A stretch of 64,000 nt of DNA from Corynespora cassiicola (GCA_022059125.1 JAEUWY010000004.1:1922001-1986000), one strand, 5' to 3'. Counted from the stretch's first letter, positions 10,835-22,896 are shown. The notes: generated by a model not told the origin, from the letters alone. Translations and numbers: made by a program.

Positions 10835-13284
10835 ATGCAGGGCATCATGCTGCAGAACACACGGTATCTACTGGTCAGCGCATTAGCTTTGTATACGGCA
10901 GTATCGGTAGCAAGCCACGAACATGCTACCAGGGATGTGGGGCCAGGGTCCGTCCCTCTCGACCTAACATCTTATTTCAACAACCAAGGCTTCGGTTCTT
11001 ACCCTGGCGAATCGTCTTTCGATATCCTGAACCAGTCGTATCCCGCTTCATCCGACGCCGTTGAGCCCTTTCATACGTCGCAAACAGGGATCGTCTACCG
11101 CACACCGCGCTATCTAGGTCCTTCAACACCAGACAATGTGCTTTGCACTGGCCAAAAGCTACCCGTTGCTCCATCATCCTATTTTGCAGTCTCGCTCTTA
11201 CATTCATCCGATGTGCGAAAGACTACCGTGCTGGGTAATTTGACGTTCCATTACACTGACAATACAACTTCAAAAGCCGAGTTGCGAAGCGAGGCGTGGT
11301 GGGGCTTTTTGCTCATCAATCGAGGAGACATTGTGTACGATCGGTTCTATAAGCAAAACAAAACCGACTACAATAGCTCTCACATCTTTGAATTTGAGGC
11401 GGGGCTTGTTCCAGGAAAGACTCTAGAAGCCATTACATTGCCGGATACACGGAACGAGACTACCGGGCGAATTCACGTCTTTGCGCTCAGCCTCTGGGGT
11501 GGAGCAGGCGTAGGTGTCCAAAATGTCAAGCCCACTCAACGAACTGGAGAGAACGGCAGTCAAGTTATCGAGGTTATAATCAACAACTCTGGAAAGGATT
11601 GCGTCTCAGGGGCCGGTCTCGAGATCTTTATCGAAGGCCAGAATGTAACTACCGTCGAGCCCGGCCACATCAAACGACTTTGCCCAGGAGACCAAAAGCC
11701 CCTCGAAGTATCTGTGGCTGGCTCCGGAACTCGAAATGTTACTGTTCACATCACAGATCTCACCACAAATGCTACCTCGACACACCCATATACCACAGCC
11801 GAAGCTATTGGAGTCACTCCATGGACCACATCAGCCACCAATCTCGCCCGCCACAGCTCTCCACCATGGTTTTCTGGCGCCAAATACGGCATATTCATCC
11901 ACTGGGGGCCTTATTCCGTCCCAGCCTGGGGAAACAGCACGCCATATGAGTCGTATGCCGAATGGTTCTGGTGGTACACGACGCACCGCGCAGCCGACAA
12001 ATCGGGCTTCTACGACTACCGCCTGCGCACCTTTGGCCCATCCCTCTTCTACGACGACTTCTTCCCCAACTTCACCGCCTCCGCCTACGAGCCCAAAGCC
12101 TGGGTCGACCTCATCGCCGACGCAGGCGCAAAGTACTTTGTCTTGACCACCAAGCACCACGACGGCTTCGCCCTCTTCGACGCGGGCAACACGACGCAGC
12201 GCACGAGCCTGAACTACGGCCCCAAGCGCGACCTTCTCAAGGAGCTGTTCGATGCAGCGAAGACGTATCATCCGGAGCTCAAGCGCGGGACCTACTTCAG
12301 TCTGCCAGAGTGGTTCAACCCCTCTTGGGGCAAGTATGGCTTCTCGCAGTGGGATCGCCCGGACTCGACGACGCATCCGGGAATCATTGCGCGCAATCCG
12401 TATACCAATGCTACGGAGCCGTACACGGGGTGGGTCAATGTGACGGACTTTCTGACAGACGTCATGGTCCCGCAGATGGATATCCTGGCGTACGAGTATG
12501 AGAGCGACATCATGTGGTGCGATGCTGGGGCGTCGAATGGGACGGCAGAGTTTGCGAGTCGGTGGTGGAATTGGGCGAGGGAGAATGGGAGGGAGGTCGT
12601 CGTGAATAGTCGGTGTGGGACGTGGGAGGTTAATGATTTCGATACGCCAGAGTATGAGACGTTTGCCACGGCGCAGAGGTGGAAGTGGGAGAGTAATCGG
12701 TGAGTTTTCCCAAAATTCGAAGATCTTCTGTCGTAAGAGAACGCTTAGGCTGATCATGGTGCAGGGGCATGGATCCGTATAGCTACGGTTACAATCGTGC
12801 GACGGCTGACTCGGAGTATATGAATGCATCCACGATCGTCCATACGCTTGTGGATATGGTTTCGAAGAATGGTAACCTACTTCTCAATGTTGGTCCGCGG
12901 GCTGATGGCAGCATTCCGGATATCGAGATTCAAAATCTGAAAGAAGCTGGGCAGTGGATTAAAGCCAACGAGGAGGCCATCTTCAACACGACTTATTGGT
13001 TCCGCAAAGCTGAAGTGAGGGGAGATGATGTGGATATTAGGTTCACGCAGACTGATGACGCTTTCTACATCCTGAGCCTGGCTAAGCCTATGGGCGGGAT
13101 GTTGGAGGTAGAGGCTGATATTCCTGCGTTGAAGGGAGATAAGGTCAGCCTATTAGGTATTGGCGAAGCGGGTGAGAATCTAAAGTGGAGCGCTGGCGAT
13201 GGATTATTTACTATAGAAGTTGATGAAGGGTCGGTCGAGAATATGCAGTACTGTTGGGTATTTAAGATAGAGTATGCTAGTTAA
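10835..13284 (+). CDS. Secreted alpha-L-fucosidase, GH29
   Basis: Two exons, 10835-12699 and 12765-13284, with a 65-bp intron (GTGAGT...GTGCAG), give 794 aa. The N-terminus is a signal peptide (hydrophobic stretch near residues 12-26, cleavage plausible after VASHE). The first 320 residues form an extra region with many N-glycosylation sequons, before the GH29 catalytic barrel. The barrel opens with AKYGIFIHWGPYSVPAW (about residue 347), followed by FVLTTKHHDGFALF. It then has SDIMWCDAG, whose Asp (about residue 563) is the expected nucleophile. The tail, ending after LLLNVGPRADGSIPD and a beta-rich C-terminal domain, is also typical. It hydrolyses terminal alpha-linked fucose from plant xyloglucan or glycoproteins. 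GH29 enzymes are often 450-600 aa, so the long N-terminal region is notable. Confidence 0.92.
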
Positions 13285-14549
13285 GGTGAGCAAAGAAATG
13301 GAACCAAAAATCTGGAGACCAGATCCTCCTTCAAGAGGCCGTCTTCTCGGTGCCACGTGAAGTCCCAATACTGAATGTGGGGGCGTTATGATTATCTTTG
13401 TCTCCAAATCTTTGACCTTGGCTTTGGCATTTTTTTTCATGCGTGGTTGCGCTCAGACGCTCAAGATACTGATATGAGGCTTTAATTGGGACCAAGCCAA
13501 CAACGGCGAGAGATTTCCATGTTGGTTTTCTTCTCGAAATACGGAATTAGATGGCTTGGGTCGGCAAACGGGCAAAGATGTTGCCTCGAAAGTTTCCCGT
13601 GCATGTGGTAGGATTATCCGCTCTGCACTTCATACAGAAGCCTGGTACACTTTCATCATGAACTGCATACTGATCTCCGTAACACTGCATAAAACTAAAT
13701 TGGTCACTACAGGAGCTTTAATAAATCTTCCCCGCATTTTCTGCACTCTCGCATGCGGTGTGAAACGAGCACGACCGCCTCACAATATCGCAGTGGGTGG
13801 CACATACTTCCCCATCAAGACACCCTATCCACGCTCCTTCTGAAAGCATCACCTCCTAAGCTCACCAGAAAAAAATCAACTCACACAAATCCCCTCACTG
13901 TGTCGCATGCCCCCAACTGCCGACACACCTAACCCCCTCCCCTCCCATCCTCACGATGCACAACCCCCCACCCTCACGCCACGTAACCCGCCCACTGCGC
14001 TCCGACGTCTGACCCGTCAATCTCGCACACAGACACGTACATAGCACCTCGCACCCGCCCGTCCGACCCTTGGTGCAACCGCCTCGCCCGCACTCGACTT
14101 CACATGCGTACGCAGCCCTCCGCGATCGACCCGACTCGACCTGACCGGACCGTACCCCACGGCAAAAAAAGGGGGGAAGCGCAGTGTTGCCTGCGATGTT
14201 GCACAGAGGAAACCGACCGGTCGGCATGTCCAGGCCTCGGGCGTGCGAGTTTCAACGCGAGCTTGTAGGGACTAGCCAGCCAGCCAGGACATCAGAACTC
14301 AGAACCGGATCCGCGCTCCGAACGAACGAACACGGGCACCTCGAGAACGCCCAGCCAGCATGAGGAAAAAGGAAACGGGTTGATGCTAGGCGAGGTCTTT
14401 GGAAACAATCGGCATACGAAACGCCAGCCACGGCGGCGGTCGTGCGCCAAGAGCTGCATGGTCGCGCCAGCTGCCTGCTTGTCCTCCCGACGCCATTCCA
14501 GAAGCTCGAGGCTCGAAGCTCAGGGGACCAACGCACGCATATGCCCTCG

Positions 14550-14590
<41 letters not shown>

Positions 14591-15166
14591 TGTGGCGTTG
14601 CGTACGCAAGCCACGCCCAGGTCCTGTAACATGAGGGCTGGCTCGGCCAATCCCCAAAGACCCACTACATGACATGATATCGCGTTCCAAGCCTCATTTT
14701 GAAGATAGCCCATCTGGGAGTTTCCCCGGAGCGATTAGGTGTGAGATTGGAGGGACCAGGGGGATGCTGGGCAAGCATGCAGGGCAGGAAAGCTTGACTG
14801 AAACGTAGACCAAGTGGAGCAAAAACGGGTTGCACATGTCAGTGTCAAACCAAACGGCCAAACCGACCAGTTCATTTGATAAGGGTACAAGGAGACGTCA
14901 TCGTCGACGACGACATTCCAAGCCCGTTTAATCCATCCGAGACGCCAGATCCCGCGTGGCCCCAGATGTATCATCTGCTCTATGTACTACCCGATCAATC
15001 GATGCATCCCAATCCTTCTAATACAAGGAGAACAACAACCCGGCCGTGCCCTGCACGTACATGAAAGGGGTTTTTAATTGTTCGCCTGATGCGGCCACAG
15101 TACAGAGCGACACAGTCGGTAGATCGTAAAAATATTCGTCGTGACATCGTGCCATGATACTGTGGC
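13285..15166. other. Convergent intergenic region, no gene seen
   Basis: A 1.9-kb gap between the 3' ends of the fucosidase and SIS-domain genes. It is largely C-rich on the plus strand from 13850 to 14250, and holds a dinucleotide microsatellite at 14548-14590. Frames here are explained by low complexity. No RNA gene was recognised. Confidence 0.5.
14548..14590. repeat. Compound (CT)n(CA)n microsatellite
   Basis: A run of about nine CT units passes directly into about ten CA units, in an intergenic region. Confidence 0.9.
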
Positions 15167-16123
15167 TCAAGCACTAGTTGGCGAGGGGAGGCTCTTCTGC
15201 CTCTTTGCACAATCCTGCTCAGCGGAATCAGGCTCCTTCCGCTTCGAGTTGGCGCCAATGGCACCCCCCGGGTGATTGACCCTAAACACCTCCTTGACCT
15301 CGTCCTGGTGCATGGCCTCGGCCACGGTGAGGGCAAGCATGTCGCCAATGGCGATTGCGACGGTGGTGGACGTGGTCGGGGCGCAAACACCAAACGAGAC
15401 CTCTTCCTTCTCGTGGATGGGGGCGGGCAGCAGAATGGCGTCGGAACGGCCGCTGAGCAGCGGGCAATCAGCGGCCTTCTTCTGCGAGGTTACGGCGAGG
15501 ATAGGAACGGCAGCAGGTATGTGTTGGAGCACGGCAAGCAGCTCGGAAGTCTTGCCAGAGTAAGAGACGAACATGACGGCGTCATTCTGGAGAGTGCATT
15601 AGTACCATGCCTATCGTATACGCGAGTCGGGCCGAGAGAACAGCGGTGAATGGGTAGAGCAAGAGAACCACAAAAAGAAACGTACCCGTCGGACGTCCCC
15701 CAGATCGCCGTGCAGGGCCTCGGCTGCATGCAGGAATGACGATGCAATACCCAAGCTCTTCATCGAAGCCACCATCTTCTCAGCCACGCGCCCGCTCTTG
15801 CCCACGCCGCAGATGATGAGCTTGCCGCCAGCCTCGTTGACCTTCTTGATGCGCTCCACGGCGCGCAGCAGGCCGTCGCTAGCCACGGGGTCGCTCTGGT
15901 AGAGCAAAGTTACATGTGCCAGGGCAGCGGCGGCCGTGGACAGGACGTGCACGGCACGCGACAACAGACGCGAGCCCTCGGGGTCGCTGGCGGAGAGTGG
16001 AGGGGTGAGGGGCTGGTCGCTAGAGGGGCGTCTCTTTTTGGAAACTGGCGAAGCGTCTGGCGAGTCGATGGGGTGTGCCATTGCGAAGGCGGGGATTTTG
16101 AGATCGACGAGGGAGTGCATCAT
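15167..16123 (-). CDS. SIS-domain sugar-phosphate isomerase, KpsF/GutQ-like
   Basis: Two exons, 16123-15686 and 15586-15167 (donor GTACGT, acceptor CTCCAG, phase 0), give 285 aa. The start is the first of two tandem ATGs; the frame is open upstream. After a 60-residue Ser/Pro-rich lead there is a SIS fold. It holds IICGVGKSGRVAEKMVASM (about 103-121), HAAEALHGDLGDV, VMFVSYSGKTSELL, and near the end VNHPGGAIG. These are the signature blocks of the KpsF/GutQ group, whose bacterial members interconvert ribulose-5-phosphate and arabinose-5-phosphate for lipopolysaccharide. The C-terminal CBS pair of the bacterial enzymes is missing. Fungi do not make LPS, so the substrate here is unknown. Cytosolic. 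Confidence 0.85.
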
Positions 16124-16620
16124 GGGCAGCGGCAGGGCGCAGAGGGGCTGTATATAAGAATTTTGAAAAAAAAAAGAGAGGCCCGAGCAGGAATCCGGGC
16201 CCGGATGCCTGGAGTGTGGTGTTTGGATGTTTGCTCGCACCAGGGCGGGGGGCAGGCTGAATCAGGACGCGGGCTTCGGCAACGTGCTGTAGAGAAGAAA
16301 AGTGAGCAGCTGGATCGGGGTACAGATGCAGATGGGACAGACGGACAGCAGCTGGGCGGCAAGCATATTAATAATTTTCGGAGAGGCCATGGCGGGAGGT
16401 GAAGGTACAGAGCTTAGACTGCGAGGCAGCCGGCGGCCAAACCGCTCCGGCGATAAAGGAAATGGCGAGATGCACGCTAGTGGGCCCCGCGCTAGCCCGA
16501 TGCGGCTCGTTGACGTCCGTGATTCTATTCCAACCGTCTCACCACGCCCTCACCCTCGATCGCCCTCCGCAATCCACGTCCCTGGCTATCACGGGCGATA
16601 CCGCCGGCGCCTACGGAGCA
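16124..16620. other. Intergenic, promoter side of the SIS gene
   Basis: Upstream of the minus-strand SIS-domain gene and downstream of the GNAT gene. GC-rich, with an A run at about 16163-16175. No gene is supported. Confidence 0.5.
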
Positions 16621-17154
16621 TTACGCGCCCACCGGTCCCGCTGCCCCTTCGGTCCCTGCGGCCGCCACACCCTCCAGATGGCCCTTCCTGGCCCCCATCA
16701 CCGTCAGGCCCTCCTGCCCGGCCATGACCTCCATGCCCAGCTCGCGCTGGTACATGGCCTCAGCCTTGGGCGAGCCCGTCAGCAGCATCATCCACCGCAG
16801 CGCTGGCATGTCCATGACGGCGTCCCTGCTGCACTGGACCAGCCAGCGCCCGAGGCCCAGCCGCCGGTAGTCCTCCGCCAGGAACACGTCGGTCAGGTAC
16901 GCGAGCGTTGTGTAATCGGTTACCATGCGCGCCATGCCGATGGGCGTGTGCGTCCCGTCCGTGGTCTCGAAGACGCCGAGCGTGCAAGAATTGTCGAGCA
17001 TCGTCTTCATGCTCTCCGGGGTCATCGGCTTGGCCCAGAACATGTCGGTATTGGCAAAGGCCTCGTTGATGAAGTCGTGCGGGAGTGCGTCACGTGCCGT
17101 CGTAATGAGAAAGGTTCGTCCCTCGACGTTTCGATGCCACTGTTTCGTCTCCAT
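16621..17154 (-). CDS. GNAT-family N-acetyltransferase
   Basis: Single exon, 177 aa. It follows the GNAT layout: an N-terminal strand-helix with FWAKPMTPESM, the strands IGMARMVTDYTTLAYLTDVFL, and the acetyl-CoA pyrophosphate loop EDYRRLGLGRWLV (R-x-x-G-L-G form). The late helix-strand is SPKAEAMYQRELGME. The C-terminal tail is Gly/Ala-rich and low complexity. The substrate cannot be predicted. It is in tandem with the SIS gene, same strand, with a separate promoter likely. Confidence 0.85.
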   Translation of the reverse strand: METKQWHRNVEGRTFLITTARDALPHDFINEAFANTDMFWAKPMTPESMKTMLDNSCTLGVFETTDGTHTPIGMARMVTDYTTLAYLTDVFLAEDYRRLGLGRWLVQCSRDAVMDMPALRWMMLLTGSPKAEAMYQRELGMEVMAGQEGLTVMGARKGHLEGVAAAGTEGAAGPVGA

Positions 17155-17742
17155 TGCGGGCGGCTGCGCGTCTTGTTTGGAGTTTGATTGTTCCGCTCCT
17201 CGTCTTTATGAACCCATTCGGCCCTTGGTGACTCATGCCCGACGCTTGTCACTGATTGCATAGGGCGCGTTTGGCACATGCCTTGATAGCCATGCGTCAC
17301 CATTCTTTGGCTGGGCGCGCGTCGCGCTGACGCCCTAAACGCGAAGCATCGTGACTCCGAGCCTCCAAGCCCAGTTCCGGCCATCGGAAGCAACCGCACC
17401 TGCCCTGCGCCGCCCACCTCGGAATCGCCCATGGGAACCCCGCGTGCCCACCCATCTCGATACGGGGAACACTAGAGGTTTTGTCAGCCACCCTCTCCCG
17501 TTCGTCTGTCATTAGCGGGAAATTGCGTCATGAGCCGCCCATTTGGCGTGGGAGAGAGGCGCCCTAACGATTCCGATCCGAGATAGGCATGCATCATCAC
17601 TCGCGGTACAGCGGACCAAAGCAGCTCCATAGCAGTATAGTATAGTATTGTGATCAACCAAGATATTTACACCATCACAACCCGAAAATGTCGGCTTACA
17701 AATATTTACAAGTAGAATCGAACGGCAGATTTACCATCGGCC
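17155..17742. other. Intergenic, no gene seen
   Basis: Upstream of the GNAT gene and downstream of the pectate lyase gene. It carries a short TATAG tandem repeat at about 17633-17648. Confidence 0.5.
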
Positions 17743-19019
17743 TTAGACGTCCGCCCTGGTCGTCGCGCCAATGGCCGCGCCCGAGCTGGGGATCAAGAAG
17801 TCGCTCGGTGCGACCTTTCCGTCGGAGCCCCTGGCACCCTTCAGGGCCGTAGAGCTGGTGCTCCTGAAAGAGCTGTCGGACCAGGAGCCAGATTGCCACG
17901 AGTTGCCAGAGGCCTTGACGGATGACACAAGGCTGACCTGGGCGTTGGTGTTGGAGACGGCAATGTTTCCAGTCATCGACGAGGACGAGCTGCGCATGTT
18001 GAAGCCATTGTCGCCGTTCTTCCAGGCAGTGTTGCGCTCGAAGGTCAACGATCCCGGGTTGCCGTTGTCGATGAAGCCCTTCTTCGCGTTCTCAAAGGCG
18101 ATGCAGTTGCGAACAATGTGGTTCGCGGGGGGGTTGTCGGTGATGCCAAGCTTGAAGCCGTTGCCGTCACCCTCGAACGACGAGAAGCTCCAACGGTTGA
18201 AGCCGTTGCCCCACGCGTACACCTCCTCCAAGGTAATGGCGGAGCCGAACATGAACAGGTCGAGGCCATCGTCGACGTTGTCCCACAGGCGGGCATTGCG
18301 CAGCACATTGCCCTCGCCGGAGCCCTCCTTGCAGGCAAAGCCGTCGGCGCTCTCTCCGTTCTTACGGGGGTCACGGTTGCGGTACGAGTCGAGGTAGATG
18401 ACCGTGTTGTTCGACGAGGCTCCCTGGAGCTGGAAGCCGGTCTCGTAGTTATCGTGGGTGATCAGCGACTCGTAGTAGTTGTGCGAAGCATCGCGCGCGT
18501 ATACACCGTACGGGCCGTTGATCAGCCTAGGCCAGGTCAGTACACGATAGCAACATCAGAACCGATGGTACTCACTCCAGGTTGTAGAACTTCCAGTAGT
18601 TACCCTTCTCGATGTGGAGAATGCCACGCTCCTTGTTAGGGAGAGACTCGTCCAAGCCATAAGGGGTGCTAGATTGAGATTAGGTTGGATTTCAGGAATT
18701 TTTCGAATTTTACTTACCCAGGGAGACCTTCTCCATCGAGGATGACCTTTTCCTTCTCAAAAGAGCGGAGAGTAATGGGCTGAGTCCTGGTGCCGCTCTT
18801 GGTGATTTGGATGTTGGTAGTGGGCTTGTACGTGCCAGCCCGGAGAAGGATAACATCTCCAGCCACGGCAGCGTTCACGGCAGACTGAATGGAGCCGAAA
18901 GGAGATGTGGAGGTACCAGTACCAGAACCAGTTGGTGAGACGTAAATGTCCTTGGCCTGTCCAGTGGTGGAGAGCGCCGCGAGGACCGCGGCAACACCGA
19001 ATGATCGCATGTTGGGCAT
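17743..19019 (-). CDS. Secreted pectate lyase, PL9-type right-handed beta-helix
   Basis: Three exons, 19019-18718, 18668-18576 and 18526-17743 (both introns GT-AG, phase 2), give 392 aa. The N-terminus MPNMRSFGVAAVLAALS is a signal peptide. The start of the mature protein, DIYVSPTGSGTGTSTSPFGS, is the classic opening of DUF1565/PL9 beta-helix proteins. SADGFACKEGSGEGN holds a Lys (about residue 198) in the position of the PL9 catalytic Lys, and NVDDGLDLF matches the calcium-binding Asp cluster. Repeated short strands with Asn ladders fill the rest. The enzyme would cleave polygalacturonate by beta-elimination outside the cell. PL9 is mainly bacterial but is known in some fungi. Confidence 0.88.
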
Positions 19020-19866
19020 CTTCTGAAACAAGTAGCGAATAGATTAGAGATTAGGACGGGCGTGGCTCTGGAATACTGCAGAACAGCGGAAGACGAGACA
19101 TAAATACAGGTCCATCCTCGACTAATTCTTGCCATCCCGCCTAACGACTTACTCGAGTATCCTTTAGCGTATAAACGCCAAGCAATGTTTAATTGTCAAA
19201 AGGTTAGTTCAAACTCCACCAATGGCAAATCCCCCCTTATATTTCCGACCTCTAAGCCCTTCTGAGTAGCCTCTAGTCTACTAAGAGTAGTCTCTAGACG
19301 CAAGGGAGCAATATCCGCCGGTGGCGCCTGCACTCCACACTGCTTCGAGTACCCGCACGTGGCAACATCTTGGAAGAATAGATTAACGGAATCACGAAAA
19401 ACACAGCTGATTTCCGCCCTATGAGCAGCATCGCGGATATTGTGGATACCGCGAAGCGAGGCTGCCGCCGTAGTGAAGATTGCGATGTTGTCCTGATGCC
19501 AAAGATGACACAGGCGGTGGAATTTCACCACCTAGCAAAGTCGTTTCTCAAGTGTCCATACGGACTGCAAGACTATTGTACAAATTTGGGTTAATATCAG
19601 GTAAACAGCGACTTCCTTTTCAAGTCAAGTATGGCCAAATCAATCATGGGCGAGTAGAGAGCAAGGCGCAGCCGGGAATAGTCAGACTGAGAAGAATCTC
19701 GGCAGAATTTCACCCGTCTGCGGAGCTTGGTGTTGACCACAAGCCCGGTTGGTGTCCCCCCTGGACAGTGCCATGGAAGAATTGACCAAGGAGACATGCC
19801 ATTCACCCAATCAGCCACGCGGAAGTGGATCCGGGTCCTTTTTCCGAAACCCTTGGCATCCTACCC
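19020..19866. other. Intergenic with two unexplained minus-strand frames
   Basis: Upstream of the pectate lyase gene. Two minus-strand frames, 19531-19196 (111 codons) and about 19806-19597, read like protein but match no family I know and have no clear start or splice links. An AT-rich stretch lies between them. Confidence 0.35.
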
Positions 19867-21041
19867 TTACATCGACGACATGGCTGCTCCAAGTTAGCAC
19901 CATCTATGGGACCCGTTGAAGAAGCATCCAGACGTCTTGGAAGGGACGTTAAACAATGAAGCTTACCTCTGTTCATCTGGGCGACCTTTCCCTGCCACCA
20001 CTCTGGATCTGTGAGCTCCATGTCCGCTATCCTCATCTCGTCGCACCCGTCAAACGACAGTGTGATTCTGTACCCACTCCGCTTCAGCTGTTCGAGCACG
20101 GGGAACAGTTTCGGTACATCTTGCTGCAGCGCAAAGATGCGCGCATACCGATTCCCAATACTACACATACTAAAGCAGCCCCAGAAGTACAGCGTGACGG
20201 ACACGCGCGCCGCATCGAGGCCGAATATCGACCCGACCGTCGCAACCGCGTCTAGCCCACCTCCCCCTCCCTCCGCCTCCTCGGAGCGCGGAACCATCTC
20301 TGAGCGGCGGATGCGGATGCGGACGCGGCGGATCAGAGCCCCGGGGTCTAGGGCGAATCTCATGCCCTCGGTGCGTAAGAGGTGAGCCACGGTCGCGCCG
20401 TCGGTCAGTGAAAAGGTCGCGCGTCGATACCACGACTCGGCCAGCTCCCGCATCATGGACAGGGGCACAAAGTCTGGATCCCAGCAGTGGGTATAGCCCC
20501 GGTGGTGGTGGTGGTGGTACGGGCCGCTCATAACACCAGGGGGGTCCTGCTGCTGCGATGGCGGCAGCGTGCGCAGCAATAGCGCGGGAGGCCAGGTTGT
20601 GTGTGGGCCTACCTCGATCGAGAGACTGTTGCGCGCGATGATGGCTTCGTAGATTAGGTCTCGGATTTCCCTCGGGAAGGTGCTTTCTACCTTTTGGCAG
20701 AGGATGTGGCATGATAGCGCGGCATAGACGCGAATACCGCGCGAGGACGACGAGGTACCCCGATGCAGTCGTCGTCGTCCCTGATCCGCGACCAAAGGCC
20801 CAGAACAATCTTTCGGGCAATTCAGCTGGCCGCCGCCGCCGCCTAGTGACTTGCAGTCTGGTGGTGGCACCGAGTGCATGGCGCTGCTACTATCGTATTC
20901 CTCGGTGCTTCTCGATGTCTTGGGTTCGTCTTGGGGGACAGCAGCCTTGGTATCCGACGATTCCGCCATGAGCCCTCGCTGTAAAATCTTTCCTCTATCC
21001 CCAGGGATGCACTTTTCTCCTGCCGTACTTGTGCTCATCAT
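19867..21041 (-). CDS. 2EXR/F-box-like uncharacterised protein
   Basis: Two exons, 21041-19967 and 19883-19867 (donor GTAAGC, branch GCTAAC, acceptor GAGCAG), give 363 aa. The last exon is only 17 nt and encodes five residues plus stop. After a low-complexity N-terminus, STFPREIRDLIYEAIIA (about residues 120-137) is the hydrophobic F-box-like motif that opens many fungal 2EXR or F-box-like proteins. Later come FDPGALIRRVRIRIRR-like strands and RITLSFDGCDEMR. If the intron is retained the frame runs to 19803 with a different C-terminus. Function unknown; such proteins are numerous in this fungal group. Confidence 0.55.
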
Positions 21042-22896
21042 CAGCTTACACACGCGCTTAGCGTCAGGATAGGGTAACTATGATCTTACCGGCTAATATG
21101 CAGGTCATACATGTCGACGACGTCATCCATCTTGATTTCCTGACCCGATGGTAGTCCCGGCCCCACGATTTCGTCCGGAATACAAGAGGAAGAGAACGAT
21201 ATGGATGGTGACGAGTGCGAAACCATTACTTTTTATCAAGTTTTACCTACGCGAGGCACAATGAGGCGTCGGCTCGTGGGCAGAGGCCCCGTGATGCAGT
21301 TTTGGACGTTGCTTTTACGCCTCACCCGAAACTTTGTTTGGCGGGCACATGCCCGGGCCCCTCGTCATTCTTCACCATTCACCACATTTTAAGGTTGTCG
21401 CGGCTTCTTGCCTTGGCGTTGGATTACATGTTGGGAGTATTGGGGCTGGATGGTGTTGGTGGATGAGTTTCTTCGTTGCCATTGCCAAGGGAGGGGTGCG
21501 TGTGAGTCTGTAGCTTGGGGGCAGTTACTTTTTTGGAAAGTCGTTCGTTGGATGACGATTCGTATACTTCGTGTCAGCAGATTCACGAATACGCGGTATT
21601 GTATCCTCTACATAATTCTGTTATACTTTTAATTAATAAGACCTGTGTACTAGTCTTTTTTCTAATCGTTTTTAGCGAAGTTGTCCACGATAGTGGTATG
21701 CGTAAGGTTGACAGTATGGCGTGTCAGTCCTGCTCAACTTTTGGTGTGCCACACGGAAATACTTTCATCTGAGGAGTTACTTGTCGGCATGTTATTCAGT
21801 AAAAAGTGAAAAAAAAAAATTGTGTGACTTGACGGCTATTTAGTAGTAGGACTCCTTTATATCTGACATTAGCAACCCATTGTGTGCGAGCACATCAAGC
21901 CCTTGATGATTCAGCCAGGCGCTGGTTTAAAGGGGGATGAACTTCTAACAACAGCCATCTAATCGCCTGGCGCTCGTTGCGGCAAAGGTTGGATGAGCGC
22001 CTACCGCCTCGATTTCCCTGGGTTGAGGCAACGCCATCTTTTGCTACATTCAGTAAATAGGACAATGAACAGCCGGCTTGCAAAACCACCTGCAGCGAGG
22101 CAATACAACGGTTATCTCCGCATTTGTGCAGTGAACCCAGCAGGAAAAGCCCATATATCATTGCCAGCATCGCACTGGATTATCTTTGGTCATCCGTATG
22201 TGCTAGCTGTTTGATTGCTAAGCTCTTACACTAATTTACAGTAAAGAGGTCATTCTATATATTACTGGACCACCTATGAATTTCACAGACACACGCTAAG
22301 AGCTAAAAACTAATTAGAAGCCGGTTGTCTTCAGCTATTTAGCTCCTAGCTTGTTGAATTAGTTACTCGTATATGTCTACTGAAGGCAGCCATTCCGGTG
22401 AAGGATAGGATAAGCGGTTTTTAAGGTGAGTAGTGGCGAGGTAGCATTAGCGGTATCTTGCATATTTACAACAAAACCTGCATAAGAAACTATTATAGCA
22501 CTACTAAAGATGGATAGTCTATAATCTGGCAATCGTCTTAGCTATCTACTCGCAAGCTTTTGCGTTGTCCTGCATCAAAGCTCATAAGCGGCAAAGTTGT
22601 GGGGCGGTAAATTTCTGCTATGGCTAAGTCTTAGGGCTTCGAGGGCTCAAGTCCGAAATGAGGATTATGACGAAGCGAAGAAGAAGCTTGAGGATCTAAA
22701 AAAAGAGATTCGACTACAGTGTGAAGGGGATGAAGAAGATATACGCGCGTTCCAGACGGGCTGGACATTCCAAGATCGCGAAGAAGTCGACTGAAATCTG
22801 AGATGGTTTTATTCAAGTTCAGTTACATATTTTTTAAAGACACAAAACTGAAATGAGTAAATCATCTAATAATAACTGATCCTTACTTTTTTTCTC
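21042..22896. other. AT-rich intergenic region, no confident gene
   Basis: A 1.85-kb region that becomes AT-rich after 21600. A plus-strand frame at about 22597-22794 encodes a charged, coiled-coil-like peptide (DYDEAKKKLEDLKKEIRLQC) with no start or domain support. It may be an old transposon or gene fragment. Confidence 0.4.

Noticed and set aside
13890..14700. Several Arg/Ser/His-rich frames around the CT/CA repeat
   Set aside because: They arise from C-rich and dinucleotide-repeat DNA and appear on both strands.
22620..22665. B-box-like GGCTCAAGTCC after a TGGCTAAG, as in a tRNA or SINE head
   Set aside because: No cloverleaf can be formed and no second copy was noticed in the window.
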